Notes: a model not told the origin generated them from the letters alone. DNA of 64,000 bases from Leishmania donovani (GCF_000227135.1 NC_018259.1:62001-126000), one strand, 5' to 3'; shown: positions 8,902-21,000, counted from the stretch's first letter. Translations and numbers: made by a program.

Positions 8902-11168
8902 GGTGGGCGCGAGCGCTCTGCGCGCGCCCGCCACTCATGCGCAGTCTCTTACTCGCTCTCTGTTTTACAACTTGTATGCGTATTTACACGCAGCGGAGCG
9001 AGTGTCGGGGGGAGGAGGCGGGAGCTACTTTGGGTCTTGAAGCACTGCGTCAGGGTGCAAGCCGCGGTGTGTGCGGCGGGGCGTGCCACAGCAAAGCGGC
9101 AACAAACAGAAGTAAAAAAAAAAAAATGAGAAGCCGCTCCAGAAAAAAAGGCAAGCGGGGCGGGCGCAGTCTCTTGGCTGCTGACTCCTCACCTGAGGCG
9201 GCGCGCACAAGACTAAAATCAGCGGAAGGGATCAAAAAGGAAGAGGAACGACGATGAGTCGAGCATAGGGAGAAGAGGATGGGATGTTGCATTTTCAGGA
9301 GGGGTCGGCATATCGTCGTGGAAATAGCGGGTACCTGAAACTGAGTGCAGAAGTTCTGCCTACTGGGTTGAGAGTTCCTAGCACCGCATCTCTCGCGAGT
9401 GCACATTTGCCAGGGGCATCTCTTACCTATTCCCTCGGAGTGCCAACGCGTGCTCATTCTGCAAGTAGGACCAGCACAGAGACGCGGGCAGGAGTACATT
9501 ACGCCCCTCAAGAAGAGGAACTGGGATGGTGCACAGCCAGCGACAGGGCTGCGCTCCATACATCGGCGAAGACAGACGTAAGCGGCGCTTGCACGATTGA
9601 GTGTATCTGCTATGTTTTTGCTTCAAATCACATTTTTTTTTGTTATTCCTGACTAGCATGATTCGTGTTGCAGGCGAGGTACGAACATGGGGTGCTGTTG
9701 CGGGGGTGGGGAAGGAAGATCACAAAAAATGATGAAAAGAAAGAGGAAGAACACTGAAAAATGCGTCAACGAAGGAGAGGCGTCCAGGAAGGAGCTGGAG
9801 GCGGAGATGAGAAGAGAGCACCGTACAGGCTCAACGCTGCCTTCCCAACTTCCACCTCCTCCTCCTTTCTCGCTGTCACCGTCGCCTTCGCTTCTTCTGA
9901 ACAACTTGTCCGATTACTTCAAGAATGAACCTCGTGGCCTCTCCTCCCTCACTCACTCTCTCTCTGCCTTTCGCTATCATGACTCGATTCCGATTCGCTC
10001 ACCTTACCGCATTTTTTTGGTGTGCTCATTTTCGTCTTTTGGCGCCTCATCCGGCCACGAAGACACGAAGAAGATGCACACAGACACGCGCGCGCACACG
10101 TAGCATACACACGGATACAAAAGAGGGGACCAAAGGGCAGAAAGCTAAATACATGAATGGCCCATTTGTTCGTTCTCCTTTTCGCGCAGTGTTCTCTCGT
10201 CCGCGCCGCCTCCCGCCCCTCAGCCGCTCTTCTATGGTGCCGCTCTCTCTTCGTCACTGCATCGAGCGCGACTCCGTGCACTGCTCTGCACAGTGAGCAC
10301 AACTTGGCATGCACGGCTACTTTTTGTGCGCCCATGCGCATGCGCTCTCGTGCAGTGGTGCCCTTCATGTGCGAAAAACACGCGACCACGTCACGCAGCG
10401 TCCACGTCCGCGGTGCCAGTGTTGTCTTGCCCCTCGTGTGACTGGCGAGAGTCTCGCTCGGTAACGACCCGAATTTGATGCTCATAAAGACAATCAAAGC
10501 ACGAACGCAAGACCGGCATCAAAAGAAGAAAGCGGAGGCGCGGGCGGGCACGTGCTGGCGACGAGCGAGAGAGGCAGGGGGGATGAGGAGGGTTGGTGAT
10601 GGCAGACAGAGACACGCACACACACAACAGCGGCCCAACAAGAACAAAACGACAAGAAAAAGGAGAGAAGCATATCAAGACGCGAAACAAAAAAAAAATG
10701 GTCGCGCAAGCACTGAACGGAGGCGTGTCAGTCGTCCGTACACGCAAGCCACGCGCGCGTAAAGAAGAAGTAGTCGAAGAAGATTGGAGTGTACCGAGCA
10801 GCTCCCATCATCTTGCGGCCCACGACGTCGTCCTTCCCTCTTCGTTCTCCAGAGTGTATGCGCGGGCACGCTACGGTGTGATTTGATATGCCCACGTCGC
10901 AGGTCGACGCGGACAAGCACACAAATTGGACAAAGGACGACAACGGCTGCGAAGACGACACACGGAAAGTGGTGCCGCCCCCGCTCGACGACTTTGTGGT
11001 CGTCTCTCTATCGCCTCTCCCTCCAAGCTCTATTGCTGTCCGTTGTGTGTGCGTGTGTGTGTTTGTGTGTGGATGTGCATCGGTTACACATCGCGGAGAG
11101 GGGATCTGATAACCGGCGGCGTGAGTTCCTCCTAGTGTTGTTGTTATCCAGAAGGAAAACTGCTAGTT
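8902..11168. other. Intergenic, 2.3 kb, no gene seen
   Basis: Purine-rich on the plus strand with several poly(A) runs (9114-9125, 10689-10698) and a gt-rich stretch near 11045-11075. Frames of up to about 180 codons on the minus strand are Arg/Ser/Cys-rich and look random. Holds the 5' flank of the GRAM-like gene and the LC8 3'UTR. Confidence 0.6.
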
Positions 11169-11444
11169 CTACCCGCACTTGAAGAGCAGAACGGCGACCT
11201 GGCCGAGGTAGAAGTACAGGAAGCAATGGGTGTCGTGCGTCACGAAGCTGCCGAAGTTGCGGCCCACAATGCAGTGCCACGTCGGCTGATACTTCTTGTC
11301 GAACTCCTTCTTGATGTAGGCAGCGATATCCTTCTCGATGTTGAACTTCTCCATTGCCTGAAGCGTAACCTCAATCGCGTCCGCCTGCATGTCCTCCGGC
11401 ATGTCGGCATTCTTCACCGTGGCCTTGTGGTCGTTGTTGTACAT
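11169..11444 (-). CDS. DYNLL1: Dynein light chain LC8 (DYNLL type)
   Basis: A 91-residue protein from ATG at 11444, close to the usual 89. It carries the LC8 signature nearly intact: MPEDMQADAIEVTLQAMEKF, IAAYIKKEFDKKY, WHCIVGRNFGSFVTH and FYLGQVAVLLFKCG. LC8 is a homodimeric hub bound to dynein intermediate chains and many other short linear motifs; in trypanosomatids it serves cytoplasmic and flagellar dyneins. The longer open frame upstream (to 11834) is pyrimidine-rich 5' flank, and a splice-acceptor-like tract lies about 105 nt before this ATG. The closing KCG instead of the more common KSG is a minor difference. Which LC8 paralogue this is cannot be decided here. Confidence 0.95.
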   Translation of the reverse strand: MYNNDHKATVKNADMPEDMQADAIEVTLQAMEKFNIEKDIAAYIKKEFDKKYQPTWHCIVGRNFGSFVTHDTHCFLYFYLGQVAVLLFKCG

Positions 11445-11548
11445 GATTGCAGTGTATATGGAAGGGGCTGTGTGTAGAGGCAACGGCGGCACTGATGCGA
11501 AGAACGGAAGTGGTAGGGTGGTGTTGGGGCTAGTAAGAGCCAGCGTTG

Positions 11549-11550
11549 CT
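11549..11550 (-). promoter_or_regulatory. Putative spliced-leader acceptor AG for LC8
   Basis: On the minus strand a run of T (11570-11583) is followed by AG at this point, leaving a 5'UTR of about 105 nt. Confidence 0.45.
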
Positions 11551-12116
11551 GATCGACAGAGGATGTAGACGAAAAAAAAAAAGGAAGCACACACAAAGAG
11601 GCGGTGGCAGCGATCTGCAAAGAAACGCCGTGGGGACTCTTTTGGTGGTAGTGGTGCGCCGTTCTTCTTGGTTTTTTTTTTGCGGGGGGTGAGTGTACGT
11701 GGGATGAGTGCGCGTGCGCAGCGTAGCTTGAGGCAGCGTGTGGGTGAACAGAGAGCTGCGAATTGTCCAGCAGACGGGGAAGTGGTGTAGATGATGTGAA
11801 CTCGGCCAACACAGAAGGAAAAAGAACACCGCATAGTCGGAAGTGGGTCGATGGAAACAGAGAAAGAGAGAACACGTGAGAGAATTACAGCAGAAACGTT
11901 CGAAAGTCAGAGACGCCGCCTGTGGAGAGAACGAGTTGCAGATCTGCAATCAAGCCCAGACGGCACCCACTACCAAAAAAAAAAATGAAATCGCCACAGT
12001 GAATGCGCCAGAGAAGAGTACTCCCGCACCCCGCCATAACGCAGTCGCATGCACAGCAACGAATCGGCGGTGCAGCTTTGTGTAGTGGGTGCGCCTTTCC
12101 ACGTCTGTCCCGTACG

Positions 12117-12118
<2 letters not shown>

Positions 12119-12152
<34 letters not shown>
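12119..12152. repeat. (TG)17 microsatellite
   Basis: Uninterrupted TG dinucleotides in the 3' flank of the LRR/coiled-coil gene. Confidence 0.95.
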
Positions 12153-12460
12153 TGCAGATGCAGTCCGTTCTTGACAGGAGTGCGGCTGCGCAGAGGTCAT
12201 CCGTCACGGAAAGGGGAAGGGTGTGAGGTGTCCCTGGTGCCCGGGCCGAGACCGTTGGGAAAAGCACATCAACGCACAGTCGCACATACGCAGCGCGCGT
12301 CAAAAAAAAAAACACGGACGCACGCACGCCCCTCCTTTCTATTCTCTATGCCGGCCTACGCAAAAGGCGCAAAAGAGTAAAAGAAGGCCGCGTCGCTGTC
12401 ATGGGCGCACGGGTGCACTTCTCGGTCTCTCTGCCTTGTGTGTGCGCGTCTACCACTTCA

Positions 12461-15400
12461 TTACCGAAACAGCGCGCGATTAGTCTGTAGTCGCTGTCCA
12501 GCGGCGTCTTCTGCCTTGCCTGTGAGAGCGTCACTGGTCAGCTCACCAGTGGTGTCATCGCGCTCCTCTCCGCACGCATCGGTCGGAGAGCGCCGGTCTC
12601 CTTGCTTGGCGGAGAGACAATCAACTACATGAGTCGTGCGGTCGCCAGCAACGGCCTTTGCACTTGTGTTTACCGCCATCAGGTGGGTCGCTGCAGAAGC
12701 TCTCTGCTCCAGCATGCGATCAAAGAGCTGCTGCGCGCTGTTCGGCACAGACCCCTCCGATTCGTGCGCGGGCGATGAAAATGGTGAGTGTCTACTGCTC
12801 GCACGCATATCCAGGCGTGCAGCTGGCAAAGGTGTCTGCACTGCGCTCGCATCGCCGTCATCGGCGCCGCCGCGACTGGCCCGACTGTGGAGGCTGGGAG
12901 CCTTCTCGAAAGCCGTCTGCACAACGGTGTCCATAGCGTGCGTCGCCTCCTCCCCACCAGGAGACAGCATAGGAGGCGGTAGCGACCGCTGCCACTGGTG
13001 CTGCAGCCGCTGAAGCGCCACCTGCTTCTGCCGAATTGCGGCCGCGGCATCCAGCAGCTCCGACAGTGAAAGAGAGCTCAAATCCCGAGCCGCCTCCGGA
13101 GACGGCGCGCGGTTCTTCGCGTCTGTCTCCGCAGCGTAGCCCACGACAGGGTCGCCACCGTCGCCGCTTGTCGGGGAGCCACGCCGCTGCGATGGCGATG
13201 CCTGGCGGCTGCGGCCACGCGATTCGTCAAAGCTGCCGCTGTAAGGCAGCCGCAAGGACGCTTGGCGAAGCTGCTGCTGCTGTGCCAGGGGGAGGTGTGC
13301 CAAATACTGGTCTGCCACCTCGCGAAGTTCAGGGGTGCCCCCGTCCCCATACAGTTCAAAGTAATCGTGCTCCTCCTCGGCAGCAGTGTGCGTTGACGGA
13401 CGCTGATCGGGCGAGCGGCGAGGGCTGCAGCGATGCATCTCCGCCTTGAAGGGCGCCGGTGAGTAGGCAAGTGGGTCCTTGTTCTCCTGCTCAGCCATTC
13501 GTTTGCGAACTGCAGCCTCACGCAGCACCTCGCTGCGTAGCTTCTTCCGCTGCCCAGACGGGCCGCTGCTTTGGTACTCGACAGCGAGGGTACCAGACCG
13601 AGCTGCACGCTGACGCAGCTGACGCTCACGGCGCTCCAGCTCCTTCTCCCGAGCCGCGATCCGCTCCATGGCCGCCTTCTCGCGCGCCGCCACCTCGCGA
13701 GACTGCATAGCCGTGACGCCGTAGGTCACTTCCTTCTGCCGCTTATCCAGCCGATGCTTCGCCCGCCCCACACTCGCCTCGAGGTGTTCCTTTTCCTGCC
13801 GCAACCGGCCGATCTCCTTCCACTGGTCTGCCACAAGCGTGCGGTCTTGCCTGAGCTGCTGCTGCAGTGCTTCAGTGTGCGCCTGGATGTCGCGGCACCG
13901 CTCGTTGCTTGCCAGCACCGCCTCCTGCAGCTCTTTGGCTTCCTGGCATAGAGACTCGTACAGCGCCCCCTCCCCCGGCGTCAGGCCAGACGGCGCATAC
14001 CAATCTTCTCCCGACATAAACGGGACAGCGTCGCTGCTGCCAGAAACAGCCGTGCCCTCTTCTGCAGATACAGAAGAGGCGCTCATCGTCGAATGGCAAG
14101 ACGAGGTGTGTGTGGTGGCCGCCGGCGCCGCTACCGAGCAGGAGCAACTCGGGCGGAGGGCGGCCAGCGCCGCTTGGAATTGGCCTGGTCGCACCACGGC
14201 AGCAGCTGCAGCAGAGGCATCAGCGACGCCGACACCTACCGGGGGTTCGGCCGCTTCCGACGCCTCCGTGCCGACCACGATACGCGATTGCAGCTCCGGT
14301 GCGACACAGTGTGCGGCGCCGCCTAGCCCACGCTGAACCGGCACCGTCAACGCCGCCGGCGCGCTTGGGTGGAGCGGTGGGGGCGCTCTCATTGGCAACA
14401 GGCAAGAGGAGGAGGCTCGCTGTGGTCGTGGGTCTCCCAGCAGCAGGCGGCACAAAGACGATAGCAGGAGTTGCTCGCATCGCTCCACGCGGAAAACCCG
14501 GTCCAAGGTGCGAAGGGAGGGAACGACTTGGCGCAGAAGGCAGGCGTACGCCAGGGTCGAGATCCACGTCGCGCCGTCGGGTAGGGCGTTGCTCATGTCT
14601 GGCTCCTCTCTCAAGATGGCAGCGGCAGCGATCTGCTCCAGGTCGTCGAGTTGCGCCACCGACTGCAAGCCCGCGATGGCAGACGTCGCAGTTCCACCCT
14701 CATGCGTCACCTCGGTCAGCGCAGCGGCCAGCGCGTTTTGCTCGCCATCAACGCGCATGTTCACGATAGCGTGGGTGAGCTGTAGCAACGCAGACGGTGC
14801 GGCGCGAAGGATGATGAGAGAAACCGGCGACGGGTGGAGCTGCAGGTCCCACTGCACAGCAGCGCCGTGCCCGTTTACGGATGAAATGCCCTGAAGGTCC
14901 TCGATCCCAGTGCCAGCCAAGCTCACCGAGCATGACGGCGTATCAGTCGACTGCGATGCTGCAGCTGCCGCCGCCGCCTTCGCACTCGCCCCGGTGCATG
15001 GTGGAATCGAGAGAAAGAAGCAGTTCAGGGAGGCCAGACCTCCGTTGTAGGAAAGGTCGACGGAGGAGAGTGTCGTCGGGGCTGTCGCGGTGATGGAGTG
15101 CTCGAGCAATGCCGCCTGAAGAGCATTGTGCCCGTCCTGCATCTCATCGCTCTCGCGGAGGCTTACATCAAAGGCGTTGTGCGACAGCTTGAGCTCCCGC
15201 AGCTGCGGAAACCGCTGAGCAGAAAAGAAGAGAGGCAGCGCGAAGGGCACGCGGTGGCGCAGCAGCCGAGCGAGAGACACGGTCGCATCGGAGACTGAGG
15301 GCTTTACCTCCAGCACATCCGCAGCAGCGTGCCGCTCCGGAGCGGCTGCGCATTCGCAGCTGCACTCGAGAAAGCTGTGCAGGTTGTTAAAGGCGACATC

Positions 15401-15718
15401 GATCACCTGCAGCGTGGTGGGAAGGCAGCGAATCCACGATGCCACGCCGTCGCAGCAGCGTGAAGCGACAGCATGATCGCGCAGACAGGTCTGCCGAAGA
15501 CGGTGGTATGGGGTACTGAGTCGGCCCAGTTGATTGTGGGAAAGCCGCAGTTCGACGAGGTTCACGAAGACGGCATTGAGTCCACTGATACAGTCAATGC
15601 GGTTATGGTCAGCCAGCAAAACAGCGACGGCGCTGGCGACCGTTGCCTCCTCCTTGTTCGCCCCCTGGGCATCGAAGCAGAGACGAGCGATTCCACGGTC
15701 GCGCAAGTCAATGTCCAT
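12461..15718 (-). CDS. Leucine-rich-repeat and coiled-coil protein, 1085 aa
   Basis: Starts at ATG 15718 (MDIDLRDRGIARLCF); the frame before it opens with GTG. Scattered leucine-rich repeats occupy about residues 15-290, for example LLADHNRIDCISGLNAVF, LVELRLSHNQLGRL, LQVIDVAFNNLHSF, LRELKLSHNAFDV and LSSVDLSYNGGLASLNCFFL. A strong charged coiled coil follows at about 576-736 (EIGRLRQEKEHLEASVGRAK and on through Arg/Glu-rich heptads). A short helical segment near 890-930 includes LSELLDAAAAIRQKQVALQRL. The remainder is Ser/Pro/Ala-rich and probably disordered. LRR plus coiled-coil architecture is common among kinetoplastid basal-body, axonemal and cytoskeletal proteins, but I cannot name an orthologue. 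Confidence 0.75.
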   Translation of the reverse strand: MDIDLRDRGIARLCFDAQGANKEEATVASAVAVLLADHNRIDCISGLNAVFVNLVELRLSHNQLGRLSTPYHRLRQTCLRDHAVASRCCDGVASWIRCLPTTLQVIDVAFNNLHSFLECSCECAAAPERHAAADVLEVKPSVSDATVSLARLLRHRVPFALPLFFSAQRFPQLRELKLSHNAFDVSLRESDEMQDGHNALQAALLEHSITATAPTTLSSVDLSYNGGLASLNCFFLSIPPCTGASAKAAAAAAASQSTDTPSCSVSLAGTGIEDLQGISSVNGHGAAVQWDLQLHPSPVSLIILRAAPSALLQLTHAIVNMRVDGEQNALAAALTEVTHEGGTATSAIAGLQSVAQLDDLEQIAAAAILREEPDMSNALPDGATWISTLAYACLLRQVVPSLRTLDRVFRVERCEQLLLSSLCRLLLGDPRPQRASSSCLLPMRAPPPLHPSAPAALTVPVQRGLGGAAHCVAPELQSRIVVGTEASEAAEPPVGVGVADASAAAAAVVRPGQFQAALAALRPSCSCSVAAPAATTHTSSCHSTMSASSVSAEEGTAVSGSSDAVPFMSGEDWYAPSGLTPGEGALYESLCQEAKELQEAVLASNERCRDIQAHTEALQQQLRQDRTLVADQWKEIGRLRQEKEHLEASVGRAKHRLDKRQKEVTYGVTAMQSREVAAREKAAMERIAAREKELERRERQLRQRAARSGTLAVEYQSSGPSGQRKKLRSEVLREAAVRKRMAEQENKDPLAYSPAPFKAEMHRCSPRRSPDQRPSTHTAAEEEHDYFELYGDGGTPELREVADQYLAHLPLAQQQQLRQASLRLPYSGSFDESRGRSRQASPSQRRGSPTSGDGGDPVVGYAAETDAKNRAPSPEAARDLSSLSLSELLDAAAAIRQKQVALQRLQHQWQRSLPPPMLSPGGEEATHAMDTVVQTAFEKAPSLHSRASRGGADDGDASAVQTPLPAARLDMRASSRHSPFSSPAHESEGSVPNSAQQLFDRMLEQRASAATHLMAVNTSAKAVAGDRTTHVVDCLSAKQGDRRSPTDACGEERDDTTGELTSDALTGKAEDAAGQRLQTNRALFR

Positions 15719-15768
15719 CTGAGGCGCCCGCGTCGAATAGTCTCGTACAGTCTGGCGCTGTGGTGCCA

Positions 15769-15770
15769 CT
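15769..15770 (-). promoter_or_regulatory. Putative spliced-leader acceptor AG for the LRR/coiled-coil gene
   Basis: The minus strand reads a T-rich tract (over 15773-15797) ending in TAAG; this leaves about 50 nt of 5'UTR before ATG 15718. Confidence 0.45.
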
Positions 15771-16913
15771 TACACAAGAGCAAATAATAAAAAAATGACG
15801 CTCGTCGTGGACCACACTCTGCCACACGGGCAGCACGCAGGAGGACGAGTAGGGCAACAGCGGCAGTGACTTCTATGAAATACTCGTCTGACGGGTGGGA
15901 GACGCGTGGGGTGCGCGTGTCCGTCTATGCATCTATCGGGATATTACGTCGGCAGGAAGTGCAGATCCTCTATGGAGGGCAGCTGCACACATCGCGAGAT
16001 GTCAAGGAGAGACAGAAATGAGAACGAGGACGAAATGAGGGTGTCAAGCGGAGAAGCGACGGCGGCGTTTAAGCGAGGGAGGGAAAGAAAAAAAAAGGGG
16101 CGTGAGGTGAGAGGGTGAGAGACGATACCCAATCCACGTACTTTGGGTATGTCTTCTGTCAAGTATGGTGGCATGAGAGGTGTTCGCAACAACAACACCT
16201 TGGTGGGCCACTGGCAACGAGGCATCATCGGCGAAGTGCCGGCCCCAGTCGATCGGCCTTTCCTACAAAGGTAAGTGCATCTGAAAGCGCTCCGCCGGGC
16301 TAAGCTGCCCGCTGCACCATCATCTCGACTGGCGCCACGCATTCGAACATGTTGTTGGGTGTTTGCGCATATGACCCTGTGTGTGGAAGGAAAGGGGGGT
16401 GCCCTTTACCCATTACGGTAGTGTCTTGTACACATTGAACGCGGTCTGACCATCTCCACTCCGCCAGCGCATGCACACGCGAAAAGGTGCGTCACAGGAG
16501 AGAGAACAGTAACAACGGACACGGAAACAAGGAAGAATAAACAGGAGAAATTCAAGGATGAAAAAATGGACGTCTATCAGCTCTCTCTCTCATCCACGGA
16601 ATGAAGATGCTTTCCGCGCAGGCGCTGAACAGGAAAAGATGTGTGAGTATATATGTGTGTGTCTACAGAGGAATGGAAACACACACCAGCGGACATCCTC
16701 AGCGCACCACGCCACAAATCAAAGAACAGCTAGAGGGAGAGAAACAGCAAGCATCGAAAAGAGCCGCTCATCTCTAGTCATGACACGAGCACCGAGCCCA
16801 CACAACCAAACTTGAAACGCGCACACACCAAAAAAGAAATACACCACCCGACTCAAAACGACAAAAAGAGCAAAAAAAAAAGAAGAGGGCTTTGCTCTTC
16901 ACTACTCGTCCGT

Positions 16914-17472
16914 CTCTCTGCCAGTCCAACACAAGGCAAGCTCCGCTCCACCCACGGCCTGTCACAGTCCCACCCCGCGTCGCGCGAAGAAGCCGCAGGC
17001 ACGCGGTGCAGCAGTGCTGCCGACTCAGCTATCTGAGCACGGCCATCTGCCCTCGAGCTCTACCCCACCCACCCGCCGCCTCGCCGGCCGCCAGCTGGTG
17101 CCTCCCTCCCTTCTCGGAATGGGCGCGGGCGCCGCTGCCCCCGCCCTCCCCCCGCCCGCGCACCAGTGGGCGGTGTAGGGGCCCGGGCGGGTTACTCTCG
17201 AGACGCGGTGACACGCTGCCGAATCATATGGATGGCACACGCGTGTTCACTGTCGCCGGTCGCCCCGACGCAACGCCCAGCCAGGACCCGACCAACTGCA
17301 TCAGCAGCGATACGTCGCTCGGACCTCCAGCACGGCGCCGGCGCCGGCGACCCTGTCACCACCACAGGTGGTTCGGCACTTGGTCAGCGATAGGGTGGCC
17401 TCCCGGCATCTCCAGAGAGAGAGAGGGCGGGGGTACTGGGCCCTGCGGCACCACGCATGGAGTTATCCTCCC
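16914..17472 (+). repeat. SIDER-like dispersed repeat, copy A
   Basis: An intact copy without N. It shares the long core (from gctctaccccacccac to ctccagagagagagag) with the copies at 53.5 and 60.0 kb, and its left end (tccaacacaaggcaagctcc) only with the reverse copy at 4.8-5.3 kb. The right end is taken at agttatcctccc, common with the 60 kb copy. It lies about 560 nt past the stop of the 18033-24395 gene. Confidence 0.8.
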
Positions 17473-18032
17473 CCACTCCCCCGCCATCCGGGTACCGAAG
17501 AAGCACCAGAGAAAGAGAGAGGTGAACAACAGTGATGGAGCCACACGCGCACGTCGTGAGCTTCGCCATTCGACGCCACGTCACTCACACAAACACACAC
17601 AAAAAAAGAAGAGAACGAACAGGAAACAATGGCAGGCGCTGCGGATGATACCCCGCCCAGTTCCTCAGCCAACCCCCGCCTCCGGCCCGCAATACCCCCC
17701 TCCGCCTTATATGCGGTCAACGGTGCACGAAACGCACGCAAACGGATGGGGAGAAGAAAGCGACCCAGAGAGACGTCGAAGCAGTGCCGGCGCACTGCGA
17801 TATCGAGTGATGAAGTAAAGAAGGGCGGGGTGATGGAGCAAGAGACACACACGTCGCACAGCAACAAAAAAGAGTGTGAAAAGAGGGACAACACATCAAC
17901 GTAATCAGAGCACAAGTATGCCTTAACACTCACACGCACAAAAACTTCGCCGTGGCACATGACGTGAACGCTGGGAAAAGTGAGTGCATGCTGAGAAGCA
18001 CTTGGCTCAGCCGCGCACGCGGGCCAACGGTA

Positions 18033-21000
18033 CTAGAACTCAAAGTAGGATGTCCGGTCGGAGGCGATCACCTCGGTGCGCGAGGCGCGGGGGTTACGGG
18101 GGGCAGGGCTCTTGCGGTTCAGGTTATTCGACCGGTAGTTGGGTATCGGTGCCCGTACCGAGTCCGCCTCGCCGTCGGACTGCACCAGCATGTAAGACTC
18201 GTCGCTGCTGCTCTCCTGACAAGCATTCAAGCATGAGGCGGCGTGCACGATGCTGCCGCCGTAGTGACTATGCGAGCCGTGGCGGTGCACGGGGCACTGT
18301 GTCTGCTGGTCAATCGTCGTGCGGTAGATAACAGGGTTTTGTGGGTCAGAGAGTCTGCAGGGTTGGCCCTTCTTCTGCACGGTCGCGGCATCCAAGAACT
18401 GGTGGGGCCACGACTGCTGACTATCATACTCCTCCTGGTGCACGCGGTTGCTGTGGCGCGACGCGGGTCGTGAGCCGCGCTTCGAAGATGGCACTTCCAG
18501 CTGAGAGGGACCGGGGCCGTAGCCCTCCGCGACCCTGCCGTTGCCGTGGTACGATGAAGCAGCCTCAGCTCTGCTCTGGTGCCTGTGAGGGTGACTCCGC
18601 GCCAAGTCGTTGAGGCTGCGCTCAAACTCGCTGGAGTCGGCGTAGCGGTGCGGCTGGCGGGCGGGCGCGGCCTCTTCTCGGACACTTTCCAACGGCCCTA
18701 CAGCCGCCAAAGGCGCGGCGCCGCGCTGGCTCTCTCGCCCCGTTACGGGGTGGCTGTTGTACAACGCCCCTGTTGGTAATGGCTGCACGAACGGGGCTGT
18801 GTTTGTTTGGCCATAGACCGTCTCCGACCTCGTCACTGCCGCATCGTCAAGGAGGCTGATGCGTCCACTGCCATGAGCGTAGCGTTGTGACGGCGCCGCA
18901 GTTGTGCGTGCCGCCTTCGAGTCTACGATGTGCTCGTACTCGCGAGGGTCGCGACGACGGCCGGACGACGCCACAGAGGTGGTCTCCGCCTGCGCCGGAC
19001 CTCTGTAGCGCTGCACCGGTTGCATGGGCCGGTTGCTAATGGTCACCGGGTTGGATGCGTAGTCGGAATCAACAGAGCCTCGGCGGCGGCTGACAGACTC
19101 GCCAGGGCCGTGGGTGTTCAGAGCGCCTCGTACCTCCGTCTCCAGCGCCGCAATGGACTGCCACTCTGCCGGGTTGTACATCGCCCTCAATCTTTGCCGA
19201 CCCCACATCCCGGCGGCGGACGACTGCGACCGCGGCGACGGAATGGCGGAGTGCACCATCGAATTCGTGCGGCTCATGACCAGTCCCTCTGCCGGGCTGG
19301 CCTCCGACTCGTGCCATGCCGTGGAGTTGTCATTCTCGCGCACGGTGTGCTCATCGTCGAAAGTCGGCGTGGGCAACATAAGCAGCGGGGCAACACAGTT
19401 CGCCCTGCCGGAGGTGTTGTACGCGGAGCTGGTGATCATGAGAGGCATGTCTCTCCGCGGCCTCAGCAGCCCACGGTACGCACGTGTCCGATAGGTCAGC
19501 AGTGCCGCCTGAACTTTGCTCTTGCTCAGGTGCTTCTCCGCGTAGTCCGCGACGGCTGCGGAATACATGTGCGACCCGTCAAAAATCGCCGCCAGCTGCA
19601 CACCATGGAAAAAAGGGTGTGACACCAGTCGCAGCGCCGGCCCGTGCACGCTGCACAGAGTTGGGGAAAAGACGGCGTCGAGGATGGTGTCGAAAAAGTC
19701 GCGCACCTGAAAGAGCCACGGCATGTCGGCCAGGATGTTCTCCACGGACGCGTCGCTGGCCTCCTCGCCGTCGGTCTGGAAAGCGATGCCGGAGGTGTCG
19801 CTGACCTCTTGGGCGCACTTCAGGTACATGGCAGCGAGCGAGACGCCAATCGCCTTGCCCTGCGCGCCAGGCGGCGGCGGTACGGCACGCACGACGCGAC
19901 GCGCATGGCGGGGGGCAGTAGTGCCGAAGTATTGCAGTTGCTCTGCCTTGGTGACCAACCAGCTGTCCAGGGAGCGGCTTACCGACTTGAGCACGCGCTG
20001 GTGCACGTAGCGGCGCGTGCGCACCCCGATCGTTTCCGCTGCGGTGCTGGCCACGCCAGAGGCCGAGTCTGTGATCACCTTCTGCCACACATCGAGAATG
20101 TCCACCGGAGAGAAGAACTTGGTGAGCGTTGGTGTCGGAGTGGGGATAACCGAAGTCGCTTCAGGAGCCACGAGCGCGCTGCCATCCCCGGCGAACAGCT
20201 CGAAGCAGAGAGCCAGGAATGTCCACCAGTCATCGCGCATTGTCCATGGCCGCTCCTTCTTGCCGAAGGAGTCCGATAGCATCTGTTCTAGCACGTACAT
20301 GGGCGGCAGGTACTCAAGCACACCACACTGCTGACGCTCGTAGCCCCAGGCGAGGGTGTTGACGCCGACGTCGGGCACAAAGAGCTGAATGTTACTCGAC
20401 GTCACACTCGGCGGCGGAGTCGTCTTCTTCCCTGGCTTGTCCACGCCGCTCTCCTCCTCGGCCTGCTGGATGCCATTGGTGGGATCCTCGACGCGGACGA
20501 GCAGGCGCTGCGGTGGGCACGGGCCTAGCAGCATCCCCTTGCCGTGCAGCGAGGTCACGAGAAGAAGTAGCTGGGCAGCGAGCACTCGAGCAATCTCCAG
20601 CCGCACTTCCTCACTGGCCCCCGACCCGCACTCGCTAGGGCGCAGAATGGCGTGAATAAAGTCCTTGAGCGACATAATGGTCGTTGCCCGCGTCATCTTG
20701 CTGAGCATTTCGTTGGACTCCAGCGCATCATGCTCGGTGAAGCCTTTCAAAGACTCCTCGAGCGACAGCGCCGAGACCCACGGCTCCTGGAAGATGTAGT
20801 AGCGCTGATCGTCTACCAGGACGCCGTACACACGGGAGTGGAAAGGCAGGCGAGTGGCGTACTCGATCATGATAGCCGCCTCTGCGTCCTGCTGCAGAAG
20901 GTGCTCCTCTTGCGCCTTGGCAGTTTGCCCGCCGGCCGCCGTCGTCGCAGTGTCGGTGCGGGTAGTAGGAGCCATGCGGCCGCGGTTGCGTGGTATCACC

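Larger units (their letters stand above)
11445..12460. other. Intergenic, 1 kb
   Basis: LC8 5' flank with a polypyrimidine tract (minus strand) at 11569-11585, then the 3' flank of the LRR/coiled-coil gene with a (TG)17 microsatellite. No gene seen. Confidence 0.6.
15719..18032. other. Intergenic, 2.3 kb, with dispersed repeat copy A
   Basis: 5' flank of the LRR/coiled-coil gene, then sequence without a convincing gene up to the repeat at 16914-17472, then the presumed 3'UTR of the pseudokinase gene. ATG-started minus frames at 15944-16342 and 17463-17960 are not protein-like, and the second runs into the repeat. Confidence 0.55.

Noticed and set aside
9949..10497. Minus-strand frame of 182 codons between the GRAM-like and LC8 genes
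   Set aside because: Random-looking Arg/Ser/Cys composition, no motif, in a region with homopolymers.
16892..17818. Plus-strand frame of 308 codons, similar to frames at 53501-54163 and 59727-60676
   Set aside because: All three translate the same dispersed repeat; frames run on into unrelated flanks and look like Arg/Pro-rich read-through, so they were treated as repeat, not as a gene family.
17463..17960. Minus-strand ATG frame of 165 codons
   Set aside because: Low-complexity Ser/Cys/Val/Phe sequence that ends inside the dispersed repeat.
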